In this document: positions 47,689 through 56,648 of the stretch, piece by piece | Layout of the letters: every line of letters starts with the position of its first letter | Numbering within the stretch: position 1 is the stretch's first letter | DNA from: Paracoccaceae bacterium | Lineage (GTDB): Bacteria > Pseudomonadota > Alphaproteobacteria > Rhodobacterales > Rhodobacteraceae | Direction: 5' to 3' | Length of the DNA stretch: 64,000 nt | NCBI GenBank assembly: GCA_020446815.1 | Contig: JAGRDY010000025.1 | Location: forward strand, 97,221-161,220 | Made by a program: the position numbers and the translations under genes | Notes under the pieces: generated by a model | Databases searched by the model: none | Told to the model about the DNA's origin: nothing | Seen by the model: the letters and a program-made list of their open reading frames with translations, nothing else

Positions 47689-47838
47689 ATCGGAAACCGA
47701 ATACCCTCAACCATGTAGATTGTTTAGTGAAATATCGTTATCAGCCGTTGAAAAGACAGAGTTTCCTTGCCGATTGTGCCGCAATTGCGCGCTAGTTTCG
47801 GCCTGGCCGGCCTGCGGGCGCTTACAAGGTGTGAACAG

Positions 47839-48657
47839 ATGGGGTTTCCCGGAACCTGGATGACGGAAAGCGAAAGCATGGTCTATCGCGTCGTGCCGAA
47901 ATGCGCCTGCTCGACGATCGGGCAGGTGATGTATTATTCAGATCACGGCGAATTTTTCGACGGCGACATCCACGACGCCACGGACCGGCTGCACAAATGG
48001 GCGCAGGAAGACAGCCAGCCGCTGATCGAATCCAACGTGAAGGCCCACAAATCCTATTCCTTTACCTGCGTGCGCAATCCCTACACCCGCATTCTGTCCT
48101 CGTTCTTCGACAAGATCTGCGGCATTCAACGCAACGGCAAGCGCTATCGCGGCAATCTCGTGCCGACCCTCATGCAGAAATACGGAATCGAGGTCGGCGA
48201 CCCCGAAAGCGGCTTCGAGTTCGACCAGATCAGATCGTTCCGCCGCTTCCTGCTCTTTGCCCGCGACACGATCCGCTGGCGCCGCCCGATGGAGCCCGAC
48301 ATCCACTGGTCGGCGATGTCGGGCCATATCGCGACCTTCATCGTCAACGGCGGGCGCTACGACAACATCTTCTTCACCGAAAAATTCGACGCCGGCATGC
48401 AATCGGTGCTCGACGCGGTCAAGACTCCGAAAAAGGTCAATCTCGGCAAGATCCCCAAATTCAACGAAAGCGAAGGCCACGGCCCGAAACGCCAGCACCC
48501 GGTCGAGGATTACTTCGACGATCTGTCGATGCATCTTGTCTATGAAATGTACAGCAGGGACTTCCGCCTGTTCAAATACGATTTCGAGAACCCCGCCAAC
48601 AAGTTGCCGCAGGGCGAAATCGATCTGGCCGAGATCCATGCCAAACTCGGCCAATAG
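47839..48657 (+). CDS. Sulfotransferase family 2 protein
   Basis: A 272-residue carbohydrate-type sulfotransferase that should use PAPS to sulfate a sugar. The 5'-phosphosulfate loop is RVVPKCACSTIGQVMY (around 17-32) and the 3'-phosphate-binding segment FTCVRNPYTRILSSFFDK (around 76-93). The ATG at 47839 is preferred, with AAGGTG upstream; a TTG at 47767 would extend it by 24 residues. It diverges from the GT14/DUF5928 gene. The two together suggest synthesis or modification of a sulfated surface polysaccharide (inference). Confidence 0.88.
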   Translation: MGFPGTWMTESESMVYRVVPKCACSTIGQVMYYSDHGEFFDGDIHDATDRLHKWAQEDSQPLIESNVKAHKSYSFTCVRNPYTRILSSFFDKICGIQRNGKRYRGNLVPTLMQKYGIEVGDPESGFEFDQIRSFRRFLLFARDTIRWRRPMEPDIHWSAMSGHIATFIVNGGRYDNIFFTEKFDAGMQSVLDAVKTPKKVNLGKIPKFNESEGHGPKRQHPVEDYFDDLSMHLVYEMYSRDFRLFKYDFENPANKLPQGEIDLAEIHAKLGQ

Positions 48658-48708
48658 CCGCCCTGCCGTCCACCCCCCAAAGCATGGCGGCAATCCGCCC
48701 TGTCCGAT

Positions 48709-48739
48709 TCTTCTGTTTGAAAATACCTCCGCCGGAGGC
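48709..48739 (-). repeat. Dispersed 3'-flank element, copy 3
   Basis: On the minus strand this reads GCCTCCGGCGGAGGTATTTT followed by CAAACAGAAGAA. It lies about 70 bp past the stop of the PfkB-type kinase gene (48810) and about 50 bp past the sulfotransferase stop on the other strand, in a convergent gap. The core CCTCCGGCGGAGG is a near-perfect palindrome in this copy. Confidence 0.65.
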
Positions 48740-48809
48740 TCCCGCCCCCGCCGCGTCGGCACCGCCCGGCCGCCGGCCCGGCCCTGAAAATCCGCCGCGG
48801 TTGCAGACC

Positions 48810-49802
48810 TCAGATTAGCCCTTCGGCCCGGAACAGCGCCTTCACATCCCTCTCCGGGCGCGCCCCGAAATGGCTGATCACCTCGGCGGCAGCGATACAG
48901 CCCATGCGGCCTGCGACCTTCAGCGCCTGCCCCGTGGCCAGCCCGTAGAGAAACCCGGCCGCGAACTGATCGCCCGCCCCCGTCGCATCGACCGGCGCGA
49001 CACGGTGGACCGGCACATCTGCGCGCTCATCGCCGCGCAGCAAGATCACATCGGCGCCCGAGCGCGTGCACACCACGACCGGGCATTCGCCCCGCGCCTG
49101 CCCGAGCGCGGCCTCAAGGTCCTCGGTCTGATAGAGCGCTTGCCATTCGTGCTGGTTGCCGATGACGTAATCCATCTCCTGCGTGACCAGCCGCCGGAAA
49201 TCGTTGCGGTGGCGATCCACGCAGAACGGGTCGGAAAGGGCGATTCCCGCCTTCCCGCCGCCCGCGTGGCAGGCCCGCGCGGCCTTGCCGAACGCTTCCT
49301 TGCCCTTGTCCTTGTCGAACAGGTAACCCTCGAGAAACAGATAATCCGCCTGCCCCGCCACATCATCCGCCACATCGTCCGGCCCCAGATCGGCCGAAAT
49401 CCCCAGATAGGTGTTCATCGACCGTTCGCCATCCGGGGTCACGAAGATCATCGAGCGCGAAGTCGGCAGCTCGGCCCCGGCCACCGGCGGATTGGGAAAA
49501 TCGGTGCCCTCCAGCGTCAGCGATCTGGCAAAGAACCGGCCCAGCGCATCATCGCGCACCCGCCCGATGAAGGCCGCGCCAAGTCCGAGATTGCCCAGCC
49601 CGGCAATGGTATTGCCCACCGACCCGCCCGGCGCCTGGGTGCGATCCTGCATCGCGCCGTAAAGCAGCTCGCCGCGGTCGCGCTCGACCAGTTGCATGAT
49701 CCCCTTCTCGATTCCCATCAGGTCCAGAAAGGTGTCGTCGGTCTGGGCCAGCACATCGACGATGGCATTGCCGATACCGACAACCCGATAGCGCTTGGTC
49801 AC
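48810..49802 (-). CDS. PfkB-family carbohydrate kinase, adenosine-kinase type
   Basis: A 330-residue ribokinase-fold enzyme. PfkB signature 1 region GGSVGNTIAGLGNLG (~58-72) and signature 2 DATGAGDQFAAGFLYG (~270-285, with the catalytic Asp in GAGD) are intact. The N terminus VVGIGNAIVDVLAQ is typical of the adenosine kinase branch; the substrate is inferred from this. The start overlaps the nth stop by 4 bp (ATGA), so the pair is co-translated. Confidence 0.9.
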   Translation of the reverse strand: MTKRYRVVGIGNAIVDVLAQTDDTFLDLMGIEKGIMQLVERDRGELLYGAMQDRTQAPGGSVGNTIAGLGNLGLGAAFIGRVRDDALGRFFARSLTLEGTDFPNPPVAGAELPTSRSMIFVTPDGERSMNTYLGISADLGPDDVADDVAGQADYLFLEGYLFDKDKGKEAFGKAARACHAGGGKAGIALSDPFCVDRHRNDFRRLVTQEMDYVIGNQHEWQALYQTEDLEAALGQARGECPVVVCTRSGADVILLRGDERADVPVHRVAPVDATGAGDQFAAGFLYGLATGQALKVAGRMGCIAAAEVISHFGARPERDVKALFRAEGLI

Positions 49803-50443
49803 GGGGTTTTCTCCTCATAGGGGCACAGATCGCGAATGATGCAGACGCCGCACCTGGGCTTGCGCGCCAGGCAGACATAACGGCCATGCAGGATCAGCCA
49901 GTGATGGGCGTGCCGCTGGAACTCGGCCGGAACGTTGTCCTCTAGCGCGCGCTCGACGGCTTCGACATCCTTGCCGGGCGCAATCCCGGTGCGGTTGCCG
50001 ACCCGGAAGATATGCGTGTCGACCGCCTGCGCGGGCTGGCCGAACCACAGGTTCAGGACCACGTTGGCGGTCTTGCGGCCCACCCCCGGCAGGCGCATCA
50101 GCGCGGCGCGCGACGACGGCACCTGGCCGCCATGTTCCGCGCACAGAATGCCGCTCAGCCTGATCACGTTCCTGGCCTTCTGGCGAAACAGCCCGATGGT
50201 CCTGATATGCCCGGCAACACCTTCTTCGCCCAGCGCCAGCATCGCTTGCGGGTTGTCGGCCACGGCGAAAAGGCCCCGCGTCGCCTTGTTGACCCCTGCA
50301 TCCGTCGCCTGGGCCGACAACACGACCGCAACCAGCAGCGTAAAGGCATTGGTATGCGCCAGTTCGCCCTTCGGTTCCGGCTCCGCCGCGCGGAACCGGG
50401 TGAAAATTTCGCAAAGCGTCTGATAGTCGCGCTGGCTGGCCAT
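49799..50443 (-). CDS. nth: Endonuclease III
   Basis: A 214-residue DNA glycosylase/AP lyase that removes oxidised pyrimidines. It has the helix-hairpin-helix with catalytic Lys (LPGVGRKTANVV), the catalytic Asp in VDTHIFRVGNR, and the C-terminal 4Fe-4S loop (CLARKPRCGVCIIRDLC). ATG at 50443 is used because homology begins there; the region upstream is the 16-bp repeat and is not coding. It overlaps the PfkB kinase gene. Confidence 0.95.
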   Translation of the reverse strand: MASQRDYQTLCEIFTRFRAAEPEPKGELAHTNAFTLLVAVVLSAQATDAGVNKATRGLFAVADNPQAMLALGEEGVAGHIRTIGLFRQKARNVIRLSGILCAEHGGQVPSSRAALMRLPGVGRKTANVVLNLWFGQPAQAVDTHIFRVGNRTGIAPGKDVEAVERALEDNVPAEFQRHAHHWLILHGRYVCLARKPRCGVCIIRDLCPYEEKTP

Positions 50444-50569
50444 ATCCCGCGATATGCCCGCCGCATTGCGCCCCGGCAAGCCCCGGCACCCGGATTTACG
50501 CGCGCCGATGTCCGTTAACCGCAATTTCGGGCCTGCCTGCGACAATCGGCACCCACAAGACGGGGCAGG

Positions 50570-50633
50570 CCAATTCGGGGGCGGGCCAATTCGGGGGCGA
50601 GCCAATTCGGGGGCGGGCCAATTCGGGGGTGGG
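50570..50633. repeat. 16-bp tandem repeat, four copies
   Basis: The unit CCAATTCGGGGGCGGG (with C/A/T variation near its end) recurs at 50570, 50586, 50602 and 50618. It lies between the divergent nth and Hint genes. The last copy ends one base before the ATG at 50635, so its GGGGGTGGG may act as the ribosome site. Confidence 0.9.
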
Positions 50634-50634
50634 C

Positions 50635-51273
50635 ATGGCGGCAGGGTTTCACACAGCAGGCAGCACCCGGGCGCGGGTTACGTTGCCCGGCCTTTGCGGC
50701 GCCACCCGGATCGCCACCCGGGGCGGCAATATCCCTGTCGAATGGCTGCGCCCCGGCGATCTCGTCCTGACCCGCGATGCTGGCTATCTGCCGCTCTTGT
50801 GGGCCGGGCCGGGCCACAGCGGCGGGCCGGGCCACCCGACAATCCGCCTTCCACGCCCACCGGCCGATCCGGCCGCCACGGCACTGCGCCTTGCCGCCGG
50901 GCATGGCATCCTCGTGACCATCGCCGAACGCGCCGCCCGTTTCGGCACCGCCGAGGCGCTGGTCGACGCCGGGCGGGCCATCGGCGCCCGGCCGGAACCG
51001 GCGCGGCGTGATGCGCAACACCCTTTCCACCTTCTGCTTGGCTCGCATGAAATCGTTCTCGCCGACGGAGTCTGGGTCGAAACGCTGGCTGCGGCGGCCG
51101 TGGCGCACTGCCTGCCGCCCGCGGCATTGCCGCTTGCCGAACCTCTGTTGCGGCGCGGGCCGGCTCCGGTCCGCCCCCGGATCGACCGGTCCGACCTTGG
51201 CGGGGGCTGTTTTCCGGCCCCATCCACCCCGCATCGCTCGCCCCCGAAGAACAGCAGCTTTCGGGTCGCATGA
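50635..51273 (+). CDS. Hint-domain protein (Hedgehog/intein-like)
   Basis: A 212-residue protein that is almost only a Hint domain. The Hint start is at LPGLCGATRIAT (Cys near residue 22) followed by IPVEWLRPGDLVLTRDAGYLPLLW, then LAAGHGILV (block B His) and HEIVLADGVWVETLA. Rhodobacterales Hint proteins usually carry the domain next to RTX or VCBS parts; here only about 20 residues precede the Cys, so there is no real N-terminal partner to process. The C-terminal ~30 residues are low complexity. The ATG directly follows the 16-bp repeats. Confidence 0.72.
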   Translation: MAAGFHTAGSTRARVTLPGLCGATRIATRGGNIPVEWLRPGDLVLTRDAGYLPLLWAGPGHSGGPGHPTIRLPRPPADPAATALRLAAGHGILVTIAERAARFGTAEALVDAGRAIGARPEPARRDAQHPFHLLLGSHEIVLADGVWVETLAAAAVAHCLPPAALPLAEPLLRRGPAPVRPRIDRSDLGGGCFPAPSTPHRSPPKNSSFRVA

Positions 51274-51315
51274 GCCGCGATCATCGCCTATCTTCCCACC
51301 CAAGGAGACAGGACC

Positions 51316-52179
51316 ATGCTGGACGAACCGATCAACGATGGATACCACTACGGCGTCATCGCCCGCGCCCTGGCGCAGATCGACGCCGAAGGCGGCGCCG
51401 CGCTTTCGCTCGACGATCTCGCCACCCGGCTGCGGATGAGCCCGGCGCATTTCCAGCGGGTGTTTTCGCGCTGGGTCGGCGTGTCGCCCAAACGCTATCA
51501 GCAATACCTGACCATCGGCCACGCCAGGCGGTTGCTGGCCGAGCGTTTCACCGTGCTCGACACCGCCATTGAAAGCGGGCTGTCCGGCGCGGGCCGGCTG
51601 CACGATCTGTTCCTGCGCTGGGAGGCGATGAGCCCCGGTGAATTCGCCCGTGCCGGCGCCGGGCTCAGTGTCCGCTACGGCTGGTTCCCCTCGGCCTTCG
51701 GCGAGGCTCTGGCGATGGCCACCGACCGGGGCCTCTGCGGGCTGGCCTTTGCCGAGGATTGCGGGCGCGACGCGGCCTTCGCCGACCTGTCCGGCCGCTG
51801 GCCCAGGGCCACCTTCACCGAAGATGCCGCCGCCATTGCGGGCTGGGCCGAACCGGCTCTGGGGCAATCGGGCGAAACCCGGCTGCACATGATCGGCGCG
51901 CCGTTCCAGATCAAGGTCTGGGAGGCCCTGCTGCGCATCCCCACAGGCCATGTGACCACCTATTCCGAAATTGCCCGGTCGGTCGGCAGCCCCCGCGCCG
52001 TGCGCGCCGTCGGCACCGCGGTCGGGCGCAATCCGGTTTCCTGGCTGATCCCCTGCCATCGTGCCTTGCGTAAATCCGGCGGGCTTGGCGGCTATCACTG
52101 GGGATTGCCGGTCAAGCGCGCCATGCTGGCCTGGGAAGCCGCCCGTCAGGACGCCGGGCAGGGGCTCTCGGCTTTGTGA
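51316..52179 (+). CDS. AraC-type regulator fused to methylguanine-DNA methyltransferase (Ada-like)
   Basis: A 287-residue protein with an AraC HTH domain (1-~110; RLRMSPAHFQRVFSRWVGVSPKRYQQYL) and a C-terminal O6-methylguanine-DNA methyltransferase domain (~115-280) with the active-site Cys in IPCHRALRKSGGLGGYHWG. It lacks the N-terminal zinc-binding phosphotriester-accepting domain of full Ada, so methylation sensing by Cys38 of E. coli Ada is absent. It should repair O6-methylguanine and may regulate alkylation genes. ATG at 51316 has AAGGAG upstream. Confidence 0.93.
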   Translation: MLDEPINDGYHYGVIARALAQIDAEGGAALSLDDLATRLRMSPAHFQRVFSRWVGVSPKRYQQYLTIGHARRLLAERFTVLDTAIESGLSGAGRLHDLFLRWEAMSPGEFARAGAGLSVRYGWFPSAFGEALAMATDRGLCGLAFAEDCGRDAAFADLSGRWPRATFTEDAAAIAGWAEPALGQSGETRLHMIGAPFQIKVWEALLRIPTGHVTTYSEIARSVGSPRAVRAVGTAVGRNPVSWLIPCHRALRKSGGLGGYHWGLPVKRAMLAWEAARQDAGQGLSAL

Positions 52180-52282
52180 TGGGCCAAAAGCCGCTCAGCC
52201 GCGATTCCCGAGCGGGTGTTATTGCCTAACAGGGGTTAATCTACCACCTGACACCCAGGCACAACCCAACGGAGCAGCTTTC

Positions 52283-52945
52283 ATGCGCATTACACCCCTT
52301 GTTCTTTGCGGCACCGCCGCCGCCCTATTCCTGTCGGCCTGCACGCCGGTCGACACTTATTCAAGCGACCCCAATCAGCGCACGCGCGAAGGCGCGCTGA
52401 CCGGTGCCGGCATCGGCGCGCTGGCCGGTATCCTCAGCGGCCGCGGCGGCAAGGACAAGCTCGACCGCGCCGTGGTCGGCGCCGCCATCGGCGGCCTTGC
52501 CGGCGGGGTGATCGGCAACAACCTCGACAAACAGGCCGCCGAACTTCAGGCCGAAATCAATGACGGCCGGGTGCGGATCGTCAACAACGGTGACGAACTT
52601 GTCGTGATCATGCCCGAAGGCATCCTCTTCGCCACCGACAGCGCCGCCGTACAGCCGAGCATCCAGAACGATCTCTACACGGTTGCCGACAACCTCAACC
52701 GTTACCCCAACACGCGTGTCGAAATCGTCGGGCATACCGACAATACCGGCTCTGCCGCCCATAACCGCGATCTGTCGCAGCGCCGCGCCGACGCCGTGGC
52801 GGCCATTTTGCGCAATGGCGGCGTTTCCGGGACCCGCATCGCCGCCTACGGCCGCGGCGAGGATCAGCCCGTGGCCTCCAACCTGACCGCCGAAGGCCGG
52901 GCGCAGAACCGCCGCGTGGAAATCCACATCATCCCGATCCGCTAA
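52283..52945 (+). CDS. OmpA-family lipoprotein (YiaD-like)
   Basis: An outer-membrane lipoprotein of 220 residues that anchors to peptidoglycan. The signal ends in a lipobox LSAC (Cys ~19). Two glycine-zipper stretches follow (GAGIGALAGILSG and GAAIGGLAGGVIGNN), then an OmpA C-terminal domain (~105-220) with the peptidoglycan-binding segments GHTDNTGSAAHNRDLSQRRADAV. ATG at 52283 follows CGGAG. It is monocistronic in appearance. Confidence 0.93.
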   Translation: MRITPLVLCGTAAALFLSACTPVDTYSSDPNQRTREGALTGAGIGALAGILSGRGGKDKLDRAVVGAAIGGLAGGVIGNNLDKQAAELQAEINDGRVRIVNNGDELVVIMPEGILFATDSAAVQPSIQNDLYTVADNLNRYPNTRVEIVGHTDNTGSAAHNRDLSQRRADAVAAILRNGGVSGTRIAAYGRGEDQPVASNLTAEGRAQNRRVEIHIIPIR

Positions 52946-53052
52946 GCGGCGCTGGCGGCGGGTCAAAAAGCCGGGAAACCATTTGCCCAGCCTTTTCCAT
53001 TGCTTGCCCCCCCGTCGCGGCCCTATACCTTGACTGGTTGACGGGGGGTGAC

Positions 53053-53823
53053 ATGCCGTATCGCAAGATTGAGCCTGAAAAACTTTCGCAGTCGGTCACG
53101 CGGCAGATCGAATCGCTGATCCTGCAAGGCATTCTTCGCCCCGGCGAACGCCTGCCCGCCGAACGCGATCTGGCTGAACGGCTCGGCGTGTCGCGCCCGT
53201 CGCTGCGCGAAGCCGTGGCCGAGTTGCAGTCCTCCGGGCTGTTGACCAGTCGCGCGGGTTCGGGGATCTTCGTGGCCGATGTGCTGGGCTCCGCTTTCTC
53301 GCCCGCCCTGATCCGGCTGTTCGGAACCCACGATCAGGCGGTGTTCGACTATCTCGCCTTCCGGCGCGATCTTGAAGGGCTCGCCGCCGAACGGGCCGCC
53401 GTGATGGCTTCGGACACCGATCTCAAGGTGATCGCAACGATCTTCGCGCGGATGGAGACCGCCAACACCAAGCGCAACGGCACCGGCGAGGCCCAGCTTG
53501 ACGCCGAATTCCATATGGCGATCATCGAGGCCAGCCACAATGTCATCATGCTCCACATGATGCGCGCCATGTTCGATCTCTTGCGCGAAGGCGTGTTCTA
53601 CAATCGCCGGATCATGTTCCAGCAACGCACGACGCGCGGCGCGCTTCTCGATCAGCACCGGGCGATCAACGAAGCGCTGCAATCGCGCGACCCGGCCGGC
53701 GCGCGCGCCGCGATCATCAGCCACCTGAACTTTGTCGAAACGGCACTCGCCGCCCAGCGCCGGGCCGATCGCAACGAAATCGTCGCGCAATTGCGTTTCG
53801 AACACGAAAAACAACGCCAGTAA
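53053..53823 (+). CDS. GntR-family transcriptional regulator, FadR subfamily
   Basis: A 256-residue regulator with an N-terminal winged helix (LPAERDLAERLGVSRPSLREAVAELQSSGLL, around 34-64; key part SRPSLREA) and a C-terminal FCD ligand-binding domain (about 85-235) with metal-site His residues (AEFHMAIIEASHN, LDQHRAI). Such proteins (PdhR, LldR, GlcC) respond to pyruvate, lactate or glycolate. The target is not adjacent; an AATTGGT/ACCAATT repeat upstream of glcD in this window is a possible one. ATG at 53053 has GGGGGGTGA upstream; 53038 is an alternative. Confidence 0.9.
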   Translation: MPYRKIEPEKLSQSVTRQIESLILQGILRPGERLPAERDLAERLGVSRPSLREAVAELQSSGLLTSRAGSGIFVADVLGSAFSPALIRLFGTHDQAVFDYLAFRRDLEGLAAERAAVMASDTDLKVIATIFARMETANTKRNGTGEAQLDAEFHMAIIEASHNVIMLHMMRAMFDLLREGVFYNRRIMFQQRTTRGALLDQHRAINEALQSRDPAGARAAIISHLNFVETALAAQRRADRNEIVAQLRFEHEKQRQ

Positions 53824-53961
53824 TGTGTCGCGGCGTTCCTTCGAAACATCGGGCATCGCCTTTCGTGGCCCGCCTTGGGGGCAGGCGGCACACCGCCGAT
53901 TGAAGGCCAGGCCACAACGCGCCAGAGGCACCGCACCGGGCCCGAAACCCCGCCCGGCCAA

Positions 53962-53992
53962 GGCAGGCCGCTGCAACCTGTTCCGGCCTGCC
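53962..53992 (-). terminator. Hairpin after the F0 operon
   Basis: GGCAGGCCG and CGGCCTGCC form a perfect 9-bp stem around a 13-base loop, starting 10 bp past the atpF stop on the minus strand. No T-run follows, so it may be a transcript-stabilising hairpin. Confidence 0.5.
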
Positions 53993-54001
53993 CGGCGGCG
54001 A

Positions 54002-54556
54002 TCAGTGCAGCTTGGCCTCGACCTCGCCGATCGACGCCTCGATCAGCTTGGCCTTGTCGGCGGCGCTCATCTGCCCGGCAATCAGGTCGCCCGCCGCGGC
54101 GACAGCCAGTGTAACCGCCCGGTCGCGCACTTCGCGTACCGCCGCGGCCTCGGCCGAGGCAATCTGGTCCTCGGCGGCCGCCAGCCTGCGGGTGATCGAC
54201 GCGGCCAGATCGGCCTTGGCCTGTTCGGCCGCCGCCATCGCCTCGCGCTTGGCGCTGTCGACGATCCGGTCGGCCTGTTCGCGCACTTCCTTGTGCTTGC
54301 GCTCATAGGACGCAAGAATGCCGCGCGCCTCGTCGTGCAGGGCACGCGCCTCGTCCAGATCGGCCTTGATCCCCGCCGCGCGCTTGTCCAGAAGCCCACC
54401 CAAAAGGCCGGGAACCTTCAGGTAGACCAGAACCGCCACAAACAGCAGGAACGAAATCGTCACGACGAAATCGGTGCTGCGCAGCGTGAAGAACGGCCCC
54501 GATGCCGCAAGCGCCGGCGTCGCCGTGACGCACAACAAAAGGCATAGCTTTTTCAT
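54002..54556 (-). CDS. atpF: ATP synthase F0 subunit b
   Basis: Subunit b of the F0 peripheral stalk, 184 residues. An N-terminal cleavable-looking or short segment ([14 protein letters not shown]) precedes the membrane helix ([19 protein letters not shown]), followed by a long charged alpha-helix to the end ([21 protein letters not shown]). It is the last gene of atpI-B-E-X-F and lies 4 bp after the b' gene. Confidence 0.95.
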   Translation of the reverse strand: MKKLCLLLCVTATPALAASGPFFTLRSTDFVVTISFLLFVAVLVYLKVPGLLGGLLDKRAAGIKADLDEARALHDEARGILASYERKHKEVREQADRIVDSAKREAMAAAEQAKADLAASITRRLAAAEDQIASAEAAAVREVRDRAVTLAVAAAGDLIAGQMSAADKAKLIEASIGEVEAKLH

Positions 54557-54560
54557 TGTC

Positions 54561-55124
54561 TCACCCTTTCAGCCGCGCGGTGACGGCGGCGTCAACGGCC
54601 TTGGCGTCGGCCTTGCTGCCCAGAGCCGCGACAATCGCCGCCGCCGTATCCCTGGCGACCTCGGTCACATTGGCCGCCGCACTGGCCCGGATCTCGTCGA
54701 TCCGGCGGGCCGATTCGGCCGACTTCGCGGCGATCTCGGCATCGGCCTTGGCGATCGCCACATCCAGATCCTTCTGGATCTCGTCCCTGGCCTCGGCGAC
54801 GATGCGGCTGGCTTCGCTGCGCGCATCCGTAAGCGCCTTGCCATAGGCCGCTTCCGCCTCGACCGCCTTTTGCTTGAGATCCTCGGCCGCCGCGATATCG
54901 TTGGTGATCGCCCCCTGACGATCGGCCAGGATGCCGCCGATGCGCGGCAGGGCAACGCGCGACAGGATCAGATAAATAGCGATCAACGCAACCACGAGCC
55001 AGAATATCTGGTTCGGATAGGTCGCGAAATCTAGCTGCGGCATGCCGACTTTTTCCGCCGCGTGCCCGGCCGCCCCGGCGGCATTGCCGGCTGCTTCGCT
55101 CGCGGCTTGCGTGGTACTTGCCAT
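54561..55124 (-). CDS. atpX: ATP synthase F0 subunit b'
   Basis: The second stalk subunit (b'), 187 residues, found in photosynthetic and related alphaproteobacteria. An Ala/Gly-rich N terminus ([17 protein letters not shown]) precedes the membrane helix ([20 protein letters not shown]) and a long coiled-coil helix ([20 protein letters not shown]). It sits between atpE and atpF. The gene is also named atpG or atpF2 in some genomes. Confidence 0.92.
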   Translation of the reverse strand: MASTTQAASEAAGNAAGAAGHAAEKVGMPQLDFATYPNQIFWLVVALIAIYLILSRVALPRIGGILADRQGAITNDIAAAEDLKQKAVEAEAAYGKALTDARSEASRIVAEARDEIQKDLDVAIAKADAEIAAKSAESARRIDEIRASAAANVTEVARDTAAAIVAALGSKADAKAVDAAVTARLKG

Positions 55125-55200
55125 GTTGGCCCCCTGCTTCCGGATGACACCCCGGACGGGCGCGGGCGCGTCCGTCCATTGGTAAGGATGCGGTTCTGGA

Positions 55201-55440
55201 TCAGAGCGCGAACATCAAGAGCAGCGCAACGAGGAACGAAAAGATCCCCAGCGCTTCGGCAAAGGCGATACCGATGAACATCGTGGCGGTCTGGCCGTTG
55301 GCCGCCGACGGGTTGCGCAGGGCGCCCGCCAGAAAGTTGCCCACGACGTGACCCACGCCAACCGCGGCGCCGCCCATGCCGGTACAGGCCATGCCCGCAC
55401 CGATGTATTTTCCCAAGACTGCTGCTGCTGCAAGTTCCAT
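55201..55440 (-). CDS. atpE: ATP synthase F0 subunit c
   Basis: The proton-carrying ring subunit, 79 residues: two helices with a glycine-rich first helix ([17 protein letters not shown]) and the essential Glu62 in [11 protein letters not shown] of the second. The polar loop RNPSAANGQ is standard. Length and motifs fit alphaproteobacterial c subunits with an H+-type site. Confidence 0.97.
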   Translation of the reverse strand: MELAAAAVLGKYIGAGMACTGMGGAAVGVGHVVGNFLAGALRNPSAANGQTATMFIGIAFAEALGIFSFLVALLLMFAL

Positions 55441-55484
55441 TGTCGTCTCTCCTTACATGGAATTGGTGGAATGATTGGTCCTGA

Positions 55485-56258
55485 TCAGTGATGGGGATGC
55501 AGGGCATCCTTCAGGTAGACACAGGTCAGGATGGTGAACACATAGGCCTGGATGAAGGCCACGAGCACTTCAAGCGCGTAGATCGCCGAAATGGCGACGA
55601 TGGAAAGCGGCGTGACAATCACGCCGATCCCGGTCGAGATCAGGATCAGCGGCGTGAAAGCCGCGAAAACCTTGATCACCGCATGTCCGGCCATCATGTT
55701 GCCGGCAAGACGGATGGAATGGCTGACCGGCCGCACGAAATAGGAAATCACCTCGATCACCGCCAGAAGCGGGCGCAGCGGCAACGGCGCCGAATCGATC
55801 CAGAACAGCGCCAGAAACCCCGCGCCGTTCTTGACGAAGCCGATGACCGTCACCGTCACGAAGACCACGATCGCCAGAAGCCCGGTCACCGCGACATGCG
55901 AGGTCGACGTGAAGGATTTCGGCAGCAGCCCGAGAAAGTTCGAAAAGACGATGAAACAGAACACGGTAAAGATGTAGGGGAAGTATTTCAGCCCGTCCTT
56001 GCCGGCCACATCGGCGACCATCTTGTGGATGAAACCATAGCCCAGCTCGGCAACCGACTGGATGCGGCTCGGCACCGTGGCCCGGCCGCGCGTACCCAGC
56101 ACGAACAGCGTGAAGATGCACAGCACCGAAAATGCCATCCACAGGGTGGCGTTGGTCGGGGTGTACATGTGAATCGCGCCATCGCCAAACAGCGGCCTGA
56201 TGGAAAACTGATCCATCGGATGGAAAACCAGACCTTCGCCATGCTCTTGCGTCGCCAC
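55485..56258 (-). CDS. atpB: ATP synthase F0 subunit a
   Basis: The stator proton-channel subunit, 257 residues with five to six membrane helices. The essential Arg is in the [19 protein letters not shown] segment, and the C-terminal helix [18 protein letters not shown] is well preserved. It starts 2 bp after atpI and is followed by atpE 44 bp downstream. Confidence 0.96.
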   Translation of the reverse strand: MATQEHGEGLVFHPMDQFSIRPLFGDGAIHMYTPTNATLWMAFSVLCIFTLFVLGTRGRATVPSRIQSVAELGYGFIHKMVADVAGKDGLKYFPYIFTVFCFIVFSNFLGLLPKSFTSTSHVAVTGLLAIVVFVTVTVIGFVKNGAGFLALFWIDSAPLPLRPLLAVIEVISYFVRPVSHSIRLAGNMMAGHAVIKVFAAFTPLILISTGIGVIVTPLSIVAISAIYALEVLVAFIQAYVFTILTCVYLKDALHPHH

Positions 56259-56260
56259 GT

Positions 56261-56590
56261 CTATGCCCTCTCGTCATCGGCGGATCGTCCCGCCGCATTG
56301 GTATCCTGGATCTCGCGCGCGGTGCGAAGCATCGTCTTCACCCCGGCCGCGAAGCCCAGCAAGATGAACAGCACCAGAAACAGCGGCAGGGTTCCGAAAA
56401 CCATATCCAATCCGTATCCGATGCCAAAACCGATCCCGAGGCCCGAAACCAGTTCGATCACCATCCGCCAGCCCTGGCTCGCGGCACTGTAATGCTCGTC
56501 CCTCGGCGGCTTGGGCGCGGTTGCCTGCCTCGCCTCGCGGATCCGCTGTTCGAGCGCGCGCAGCCGCTCCGGATCAGGCTCGTCAGACAT
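56261..56590 (-). CDS. atpI: ATP synthase assembly protein AtpI
   Basis: A 109-residue membrane protein at the head of the F0 operon, thought to aid assembly of the c ring. It has a charged N terminus (residues 1-~45) and two glycine-containing helices ([19 protein letters not shown] and [20 protein letters not shown]). A sigma-70-type promoter lies about 30-60 bp upstream. Confidence 0.9.
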   Translation of the reverse strand: MSDEPDPERLRALEQRIREARQATAPKPPRDEHYSAASQGWRMVIELVSGLGIGFGIGYGLDMVFGTLPLFLVLFILLGFAAGVKTMLRTAREIQDTNAAGRSADDERA

Positions 56591-56619
56591 GGCATGTGCC
56601 CCCAGGGACAGTTGCGCGA

Positions 56620-56648
56620 TAGCTAAAAGCCGCGCCGATCGGAGTCAA
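56620..56648 (-). promoter_or_regulatory. Sigma-70-type promoter of the F0 operon
   Basis: On the minus strand TTGACT, a 17-bp spacer and TAGCTA stand 30 bp upstream of the atpI start codon. The -35 lies in a CTTGAC context, typical of alphaproteobacterial housekeeping promoters. Confidence 0.6.

Noticed and set aside
50570-50633. CRISPR array
   Set aside because: Units are 16 bp and directly adjacent with no spacers; no cas genes in the window.
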